The notes below the pieces were generated by a model. The model saw nothing but the letters and a program-made list of their open reading frames with translations, made no database searches and was not told the origin of the DNA. A stretch of 17,287 bases of DNA from assembly GCA_900314595.1 (NCBI GenBank), contig OMVW01000034.1, positions 1 through 17,287 of the forward strand, given 5' to 3'. Of the stretch, positions 12,014-17,287 are shown one piece after another. The stretch comes from an uncultured Dialister sp. GTDB lineage: Bacteria > Bacillota > Negativicutes > Veillonellales > Dialisteraceae. How positions within the stretch are numbered: position 1 is the first letter of the stretch; each line of letters opens with the position of its first letter. The position numbers were made by a program, and so were the translations under genes.

Positions 12014-13228
12014 ATGAATCATAAAGAATGGGCCGATGCGGTGCTGGGTGTATCCCTGGCCGCAGCCCTGGCCTCGGCGCCTTTCCGGGATGCGCTCCCC
12101 GGGGACGGGCTATTTCACCTGTCCTTTGCGGCAGCGGTGGGCGGCATGGCGGACTGGTTTGGGGTGACGTCCCTTTTCAGGAAACCTTTCGGTATTTCCA
12201 CACGCACCGATCTTATCGCCGGTAAAAGGGATGAAATCGTCCTTCTGGCAAAGGATATGGTGAAGGAAGTGCTGGGACCCTCTGCCTTCCGCCGGCTTCT
12301 CGTCACCCATGAACCGGCGGCAGTGGTGCAGAGCTGGCTCTTTTATCACAGGCCCGGCGTGGCCCGGCTTCTTGCGGCCCTTTCCCTCATTGCCGTGGAA
12401 TCGGTGGACAGGAATTGGCTGACCTCCCTTCTGGAAGAATGGGCGGGGAAGGGCGCCCTTCATATGGACTGGGCAGGTTTGATCGCCCATGTGATGAAAT
12501 CGTACTCCGCCTATCCGGGAAAGAAGGAAATATCCGCCTCTCTGGCCGCGGAGGTGGAATCGTTTCTGGAAGATGAACTGACCGAAGAGGAAATACGGAC
12601 GATCTATCTGGATGCCTGGAAAAGGTACAGGGACAGAAAATGGTTTGGCTTCATCGCCCGGTCGGTGCTGGAAAAGAAGGATGAATTCGTCATTTCCCTG
12701 ATCCGGCAGAAAATAAGGGAAACCGCTGTTTCCATCGGAAATCCGGACAGCCTTCTTTCGAAGCGGATCGGGGAAGAATACGACCGCTGGCAGGAAAAGC
12801 TGGAAAAGGATGAAGATGCACGGAAAAAAGTGAATGATTTCATCGGAGAGCGGGTGGAACGCTTTCTTTCCTCCGGCGGCACGGAAAGAATCCTCCGTCT
12901 CTGGGACGATCATAAAGAAACCATGGCTCAAAAGATGGCGAAAGCCATGCTGGCCATGGTGGATAAAAGTCTGCGGCAGGCGGAACTGCGCCGGGACTTC
13001 GATGCGTTCATCATTCATCAGGTGCTCTCCCATATGGATTTCATTCATGAGGAAATGGACAGGGCCGTGGAGAAGACGCTGGCCGCCTATGACGGAAGGC
13101 AGCTGGCAAAGCTTGCGGAAGAGGGAGTCTCGGAGGACGTGGCGGTGATCCGGCTGAACGGTTCCTTCTTTGGCGCGCTTCTGGGCTTTCTTTTCTTCCT
13201 CTTCTCCCTGGCAGGAGGTGCGCTATGA
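12014..13228 (+). CDS. DUF445 family membrane protein (first of pair)
   Basis: A 404-aa protein of DUF445, a family of membrane-anchored proteins of unknown function. N-terminal hydrophobic segment (about 8-45) ends in the family hallmark GGMADWFGVTSLFR with downstream KRDEI. A long, mainly helical, charged middle part (90-370) is followed by VIRLNGSFFGALLGFLFFLFSLAG, the C-terminal membrane segment preceded by the conserved RLNG. Such topology places the large helical region on one face of the membrane. The ATG is chosen over a GTG three codons earlier because of spacing from AAAAGGAT. It overlaps the next DUF445 gene by four bases (ATGA). Confidence 0.9.
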   Translation: MNHKEWADAVLGVSLAAALASAPFRDALPGDGLFHLSFAAAVGGMADWFGVTSLFRKPFGISTRTDLIAGKRDEIVLLAKDMVKEVLGPSAFRRLLVTHEPAAVVQSWLFYHRPGVARLLAALSLIAVESVDRNWLTSLLEEWAGKGALHMDWAGLIAHVMKSYSAYPGKKEISASLAAEVESFLEDELTEEEIRTIYLDAWKRYRDRKWFGFIARSVLEKKDEFVISLIRQKIRETAVSIGNPDSLLSKRIGEEYDRWQEKLEKDEDARKKVNDFIGERVERFLSSGGTERILRLWDDHKETMAQKMAKAMLAMVDKSLRQAELRRDFDAFIIHQVLSHMDFIHEEMDRAVEKTLAAYDGRQLAKLAEEGVSEDVAVIRLNGSFFGALLGFLFFLFSLAGGAL

Positions 13229-14514
13229 AAAGATACAGAACGGCCAATACCATCTTCCTGATTTCCTTTATCCTCTTTGCTGTTTTCTTCGTGCTCTACT
13301 ACTTTACGCCGGAAGGCAATGAAAAGTGGGTGGCCATCCTTTACTTCCTCACCCAGTCCTGCTTCATCGGCTGCTGCGCCGACTGGGTAGCCGTGGAAGC
13401 CCTCTTCCGACGGCGCCTCCACCTGCCTTACCGGCCGCTGGTGCCGAAAAACCGCCGCCGGATCATCGAAAGTCTGGGAGACGTGAACCACAGCCTTCTT
13501 CCCCGTGAAAAAATCCTCCAGACCCTGGGCTCCCTTTCGGTGACGGATCTCTTTTTCCGGAGCTATCCGGAAGGCAGTGAAAGAAGGAAAATCCTTGAAA
13601 ACGATATGGCTTTCGAAGGGGCGCGGCTCTTCCTTCTATTTCTAAAAAAACATGAAAAAGAAATGCCTTCCTTTGTGGAAAAAAGCCTCTACAGTCTGGG
13701 CGGAAAATTTTCCGCCTCTGTAAGGGACCGTCTGGAAACTGAAGCGGCCCGGTCCATCTGGCTGGATAAACTGATTTCATCGCTGGAAAATAAACTGGCC
13801 GAAGAAGAAACGAAGAGAGCCCTTTCCCGGTTCCTCCGGGAGGCGGGGGAGAAAGAAGCGGAAAAACTCAGCTTCTTCGAGCGCCTCGCCTATAAACTTA
13901 TGGCTGGAAGCGGTTCCGTCATCGATTATGAAGTCATGGCCGATTCCCTGACCGGCGCCTTCCGTGAAGAACTGAAGACCTGGAAAGACCCGGAGAATCC
14001 TTTCCATCAGCTCCTCTCTGACCGCTGGGGTGAAATGGTCCGTGCTTTTCTGGACTCCTCCCCGGCAGAAACGGGAATTCACGATTTCTGCCTGTCCCTT
14101 CTGAAAGAAATTCCGGTGCAGCAGAAAACGGAAGAAGCGCTGGCTCTTTTTCGGAAAAACTGGGTGGAGGGAGACCGCTTTGCGACCCGCCTCGTGCCGC
14201 AGGCAGCCAAAGCCATGGCTCTTACCTTTGAAAAACTGGAAAAAGAAAAAGACCTCCGCCGGGCCATGGATGAAAGCGCCCGGGGCCTTCTCTCTGATAT
14301 CGTCACCTATGAGCATGGTTTCCTGGCAGAGACCATCAAAAAAGAACTCTCCCGCAAAAGCGAAGAAGAGCTCAATGAATTCATCGAATCCAGGGTACAC
14401 CATGAACTGGAAAGCATCCGCATCAACGGGGCTATCGTGGGTCTCGCAGCCGGAGGCATACTGTATATGTTTATTACTTTCGTATATGTGCCTCTCGTAA
14501 AATCTTTGATGTAG
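13225..14514 (+). CDS. DUF445 family membrane protein (second of pair)
   Basis: A 429-aa paralogue of the preceding protein. Two N-terminal membrane stretches (8-27 and about 33-52) lead into CCADWVAVEALFRR, matching ADWFGVTSLFR upstream. A Glu/Lys-rich helical, probably coiled region (70-395) is followed by IRINGAIVGLAAGGILYMFITFVYVPLV, the C-terminal anchor with the shared R-x-N-G motif. AGGAGG lies six bases before the ATG inside the first gene; the four-base overlap implies translational coupling and perhaps a heteromeric complex. Function unknown for the family. Confidence 0.9.
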   Translation: MKRYRTANTIFLISFILFAVFFVLYYFTPEGNEKWVAILYFLTQSCFIGCCADWVAVEALFRRRLHLPYRPLVPKNRRRIIESLGDVNHSLLPREKILQTLGSLSVTDLFFRSYPEGSERRKILENDMAFEGARLFLLFLKKHEKEMPSFVEKSLYSLGGKFSASVRDRLETEAARSIWLDKLISSLENKLAEEETKRALSRFLREAGEKEAEKLSFFERLAYKLMAGSGSVIDYEVMADSLTGAFREELKTWKDPENPFHQLLSDRWGEMVRAFLDSSPAETGIHDFCLSLLKEIPVQQKTEEALALFRKNWVEGDRFATRLVPQAAKAMALTFEKLEKEKDLRRAMDESARGLLSDIVTYEHGFLAETIKKELSRKSEEELNEFIESRVHHELESIRINGAIVGLAAGGILYMFITFVYVPLVKSLM

Positions 14515-14545
14515 CCGTTAGTGGTTACCCGTTAGAAGTTAGAGG
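14515..14545 (+). repeat. TTAG-rich tract after the second DUF445 gene
   Basis: CCGTTAG, TGGTTA, CCCGTTAG and AAGTTAG follow the TAG stop directly and run up to the terminator. Confidence 0.45.
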
Positions 14546-14551
14546 AGCAGC

Positions 14552-14590
14552 AAAAGTGCGGCGTCGAACATGGGCACCGCACTTTTATTT
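14552..14590 (+). terminator. Terminator of the DUF445 pair
   Basis: Ten-bp stem AAAAGTGCGG (14552-14561) / CCGCACTTTT (14577-14586) followed by ATTT. Confidence 0.85.
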
Positions 14591-14601
14591 CTGTATTCAT
14601 C

Positions 14602-14637
14602 AAAAAAGTCCGATTCCACAATGGAAACGGACTTTTT
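14602..14637. terminator. Terminator of the M48 protease gene (bidirectional)
   Basis: Stem AAAAAGTCCG (14603-14612) / CGGACTTTTT (14628-14637) with inner TTCCA/TGGAA; T-runs on both strands. It serves the minus-strand protease gene and backs up the plus-strand terminator. Confidence 0.87.
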
Positions 14638-14678
14638 CACTAAAACTAACTGCTAGCTGCTAAAAACTAAAAACTGCC
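14638..14678 (-). repeat. TTAG-rich tract after the M48 gene
   Basis: On the minus strand, after the stop: TTTTTAG twice, CTAG, GTTAG and TTTTAG, ending at the terminator. Confidence 0.45.
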
Positions 14679-15785
14679 TCATTTGATTTCATTCAGCCTC
14701 TTTGCCAGCTCAGCTGCGGAGGGATCGTCACCGGTAGGGGTGATGATGGCCTGATTTCCCAGATAGACCGTGCCGTCCGAAGCGGTGGCGCTCAGCTTAT
14801 CCTGGCCATGATTGTAAGCGGCAGCCAGGTTGCCCATGAGGAAATATTTCCTCTCTGCGCCTGACATGGAAGAAATAGCGGCAGGCGCTACGAAATCTTT
14901 GCCGTTCACCTGCACCATATCGCTGTTTTTCTTGATGGATACATGCTTGCCGGAAAGGGCGACCAGCTTCTTTTCATAATTGTCCCTGCGTTCCTCGTTG
15001 CCCGGGTGGTCATTGGGTGAGAAAATTTCACCGGCCAGGCTGTTTTTGAATTCGCCCTGCTTTTCGAAGATGCGCTGCCAGAGGGCTGCCCCGGCGCCCG
15101 GATTATAACCGGCTGCATAGCAGTAATCGAAGGAAAGATTATCGGCTTCCCATTCATTTTTCTTCGTGATCTGTACATTATTGATCTGGCCGACCATGGC
15201 GCTCATGGCGATATTGGCGAGTTCCCCTCCGCCCAGGGCACCGGCTGCAATCTGGGCGCCGATAATCGTATTGAGTTTCTTCCTTGTCCCCTTTACCACA
15301 TGATCCTTCATGCCGTGTCCCATTTCATGACCCAGCACGAAAGCCACTTCGTCCGTATTTTCGGAAATGCTGAAAAGACCGATATTGACAGTCATGCAGT
15401 GGCCAAGGCCGCAGGCCGCATTGAAAGAGGTATCGGCATTGAGGAAATAGAGGAATGGTTTATCCTTGATGGACGGGTCAGATGCGGCAATGCCGTTTGT
15501 GAGATTCGTCATGATCTCATCCAGCATTCCATTGTAATAGGCGTTATCAGATACGCCCTGCTCCTCCTTCATCTTGGCGAAATATTCCTGCCGGCCTTCT
15601 TCCGTGTTGTTTACATAGTCCATCTGCTTGTCGATCTGTTTGTATGCAGAAGCGCCGCCTACTACGGCGCCAATAATGGAGCCCCAGTCGGCAGAAGCTT
15701 CCACCGTAACAGGCGAAGCCATCGGAAGGCCGAGGCACAGGCCCAGTATAGAAGCAGTCATGGCGAGTTTTAATTTTCTGTTCAT
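14679..15785 (-). CDS. Secreted M48-family zinc metalloprotease
   Basis: Extracytoplasmic zinc protease related to the M48 quality-control proteases such as LoiP and BepA. Length 368 aa from the second of two adjacent ATGs, which is six bases after AGGAGG (the first is only three bases away). Signal peptide 1-31 (hydrophobic TASILGLCLGLPMA, cleavage near VEASA). Catalytic HEMGH at about 153-157, with third zinc ligand Glu in NEWEAD (about 211). NADTSFNAACGLGHCMTVNIGL before the HExxH is the usual strand region. The C-terminal 100 residues contain no TPR that I can see. Acts on the cell-surface or periplasmic side; Negativicutes are diderm, so a periplasmic location is likely. Substrates unknown. 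Divergent from the DUF1848 gene. Confidence 0.92.
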   Translation of the reverse strand: MNRKLKLAMTASILGLCLGLPMASPVTVEASADWGSIIGAVVGGASAYKQIDKQMDYVNNTEEGRQEYFAKMKEEQGVSDNAYYNGMLDEIMTNLTNGIAASDPSIKDKPFLYFLNADTSFNAACGLGHCMTVNIGLFSISENTDEVAFVLGHEMGHGMKDHVVKGTRKKLNTIIGAQIAAGALGGGELANIAMSAMVGQINNVQITKKNEWEADNLSFDYCYAAGYNPGAGAALWQRIFEKQGEFKNSLAGEIFSPNDHPGNEERRDNYEKKLVALSGKHVSIKKNSDMVQVNGKDFVAPAAISSMSGAERKYFLMGNLAAAYNHGQDKLSATASDGTVYLGNQAIITPTGDDPSAAELAKRLNEIK

Positions 15786-15860
15786 CATAATCCTCCTTGC
15801 TTGAATCTATCTCTATTTTACTCCATCTCTTATAATAAAATAAATAGAAAGGAGAAATTT

Positions 15861-16790
15861 ATGATTATCAATACCGGACAGCGCACGGATATCCCTGCCT
15901 TCTACAGCCGGTGGTTCCTGAATCGCCTGAAAGAAGGCTTCGTCATGGTGAGGAATCCCTTCAATCCCCTGCAGGTGACCAGGTACGAACTGGACCCGGC
16001 CAAAGTGGATGCCCTCTGCTTCTGCACGAAAAATCCGCTGCCACTCCTTCCATATATAGATAAGATTCCCTTCCGCCAGGTCTGGCACGTCACCATTACC
16101 CCCTACGGAAAGGAAATAGAACCGAATGTCCCGCCAAAGGAAGAAATCATCCGGTCTTTCCGGAAACTCTCCGGAAAAGTCGGTAGAAATGCGCTCACCT
16201 GGCGCTATGATCCCATATTTATTTCAGAAAAATACGATTTCGATTTCCATCTCCATGCCTTCGACCATATGGCCTCGGCATTGGAAGGAAGCACCGGGAC
16301 AGTCATTATCAGCTTCATCGACCTATACAGCAAAATCCACAGAAACTTTCCCGAAGTCAGCCGCGTCCCCCATACCTGCCAGTACCGCCTGGCCGCCGCT
16401 TTTGTTTCCATAGGGAAGAAATACGGCATGGAAATCGTCTCCTGCCACGAAGACCCCGGCCTTGCCAGGGTGGGTGTCCACGTGGACGGCTGCTTTACGA
16501 AAGAACGCATCGAAAAAGCCATCGGTGAAAGACTGAGCGTCCCTAAAAGCGCGAACATGGAAGCCAGAGAAGGCTGCTCCTGCCTCCTGGGCCACGACCT
16601 GGGCGCCTATAACTCCTGCCTCCACGGCTGCCGCTACTGCTATGCCAACTACGACCGGAAACTGGTGGAAGAAAACTGGAAACGCCACGACGACCACTCC
16701 TCCTTCCTCATCGGAAACAGTGAAGAAGGAGACATCGTGACAAGAGCAGAAGAAGAAAGCTGGATCGAACGGGAAGTGAGCCTCTTCTAA
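15861..16790 (+). CDS. DUF1848 family protein with C-terminal radical-SAM-like cysteine motif
   Basis: A 309-aa protein of DUF1848, function unknown. The start is the ATG after AGAAAGGAGAAA; the frame opens 20 codons earlier in non-coding leader. N-terminal INTGQRTDIPAFYSRWF and MVRNPFNP, then DALCFCTKNPLPLLPY (Cys53, Cys55), WRYDPIF and SCHEDPGL are typical. The C-terminal cluster C-x3-C-x2-C (Cys253, Cys257, Cys260; SCLHGCRYCYAN) matches the 4Fe-4S loop of radical SAM enzymes but lies at the C-terminus rather than the N-terminus. A radical-SAM-like activity is therefore inferred, not shown. TATAAT at 15831-15836 is a plausible -10. Confidence 0.92.
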   Translation: MIINTGQRTDIPAFYSRWFLNRLKEGFVMVRNPFNPLQVTRYELDPAKVDALCFCTKNPLPLLPYIDKIPFRQVWHVTITPYGKEIEPNVPPKEEIIRSFRKLSGKVGRNALTWRYDPIFISEKYDFDFHLHAFDHMASALEGSTGTVIISFIDLYSKIHRNFPEVSRVPHTCQYRLAAAFVSIGKKYGMEIVSCHEDPGLARVGVHVDGCFTKERIEKAIGERLSVPKSANMEAREGCSCLLGHDLGAYNSCLHGCRYCYANYDRKLVEENWKRHDDHSSFLIGNSEEGDIVTRAEEESWIEREVSLF

Positions 16791-17157
16791 AACAAAGGGG
16801 AAAGAGGTAAGGGGAAAGGGGTGGTGGCCGGTTTAAAATTTGGAAGCGGCAAATATATATGAGGCCTTTGGCCCTCAAATGTGCTGAAAGTGGTTGTACG
16901 CAGGCGGTGGCTCTACTTGGACGGCTTGGACCTGTATTCCTGGCCCCACGGAGACGTGAACCTCTGCACGAGGGAGAGTGTGTATTCCCAGCCCCGCGCG
17001 GAGAGCGGAGTGAGCGCAGCGTTCTCCTTTGGATGTCAGAAATCCGATCGAAAGAATCTCATCAATATCGTCTACTTCCTTTCAAGTCGCTATCGTCCAG
17101 GCCCTCCCAGGAGTTGGGAGGGTGCCTGAACGAAGTGAAGGCGGGTGGGTTCTCCAA
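16791..17157. other. Intergenic stretch with G-runs and several strong hairpins, no gene recognised
   Basis: G-rich start (GGGG at 16797, 16811, 16818). Then GAGGCC-TTT-GGCCCTC (16861-16876, one bulge), two near-copies of TGTATTCCYRGCCCC (16931-16945 and 16981-16995), the hairpin GGAGAGCG (17000-17007) / CGTTCTCC (17020-17027) followed by TTT, and CCCTCCCA (17102-17109) / TGGGAGGG (17115-17122). The 82-codon frame across it has no ribosome site and looks non-coding. It may hold a structured RNA, but I recognise no family. Confidence 0.35.
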
Positions 17158-17287
17158 CGGTCTTTCAACCCGCCTGTGCAAAATCCCCATAAAAAAATCG
17201 GCGCTGCCTCAGCAGCGCCACCTTCCCGATCACCCCGATCATCCCGACCGCCCCGAAATCTCGAAAAAGAATCTATCGGGGCATGTC
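17158..17287 (-). repeat. Dispersed intergenic hairpin element, copy H (inverse orientation, cut by window end)
   Basis: Reverse complement of the family: tail CCCGCCTGTGCAAAATCCCC (17170-17188), A-run, stem GGCGCTGC-CTCA-GCAGCGCC (17200-17219), CACCTTCCC, then CCCGAT-type repeats and the same 5' module as copy C running to the edge. As the only clearly inverted full copy, it may serve a minus-strand gene to the right. Confidence 0.8.

Noticed and set aside
16881..17129. 82-codon frame
   Set aside because: No ribosome site, low-complexity start, crosses strong hairpins; no family resemblance.
16830..17157. 6S RNA, SRP RNA, RNase P RNA, tmRNA or T-box leader
   Set aside because: Looked for characteristic conserved words (such as the T-box GGGTGG-ACCGCG and the RNase P GAGGAAAGTCC cores) and found none.

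Overview
The window reads as a chromosomal segment of an anaerobic Firmicute of the class Negativicutes; gene content, strong AGGAGG ribosome sites and mid-range GC are compatible with Dialister or a close relative, but the genus is an inference. No rRNA, tRNA, CRISPR array, transposase or phage gene was recognised.

Left part (1-3990): a vitamin B6 locus. pdxS and pdxT (PLP synthase) lie head-to-tail on the minus strand, diverging from a MocR-type regulator (pdxR) that has lost its C-terminal subdomain. An ECF-transporter S component, also on the minus strand, lies to the left. The pdxS/pdxR intergenic region and the ECF promoter carry the same module with identical spacing: palindromic -10 ATTATAAT, then ATCTGA, then ACCA and ACCAGAT 24 bp apart. 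This ties the transporter to PdxR and makes it a likely B6 (PdxU-like) importer.

Middle-left (4026-5331): a three-gene plus-strand operon: a small secreted SFPD-repeat protein (possibly of the knotted 'septoil' family), an unrecognised 201-residue one-TM protein, and a TSCPD-domain protein. Then come NudC (minus), divergent from a secreted Ntn-type C-N hydrolase whose nucleophilic Cys sits at the signal-peptide cleavage point, and a nitroreductase.

Middle-right (8336-11804): about 850 bp of repeats, then a minus-strand pair made of an RNase HI-fold protein that has lost catalytic carboxylates and a single-stranded-DNA-binding protein with a non-terminal acidic tip. A divergent WYL-type regulator follows. 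Right part (12014-16790): two overlapping DUF445 membrane proteins, a convergent secreted M48 metalloprotease, and a divergent DUF1848 protein with a C-terminal CX3CX2C iron-sulphur motif.

The most striking non-coding signal is a family of at least eight dispersed intergenic elements: a TCGGG-rich or palindromic 5' part, GGGAAGGTG, a GC-rich hairpin with covarying stem and near-constant tetraloop, a T-run, and a tail ATGGGGAATTTGCACAGG plus CGGGG. Two of them belong to an approximately 200-bp block duplicated at exactly 250 bp offset and contain G-quadruplex-type G-runs. A second recurring signal is a TTAG-rich tract just after the stop codons of several genes on their coding strand.
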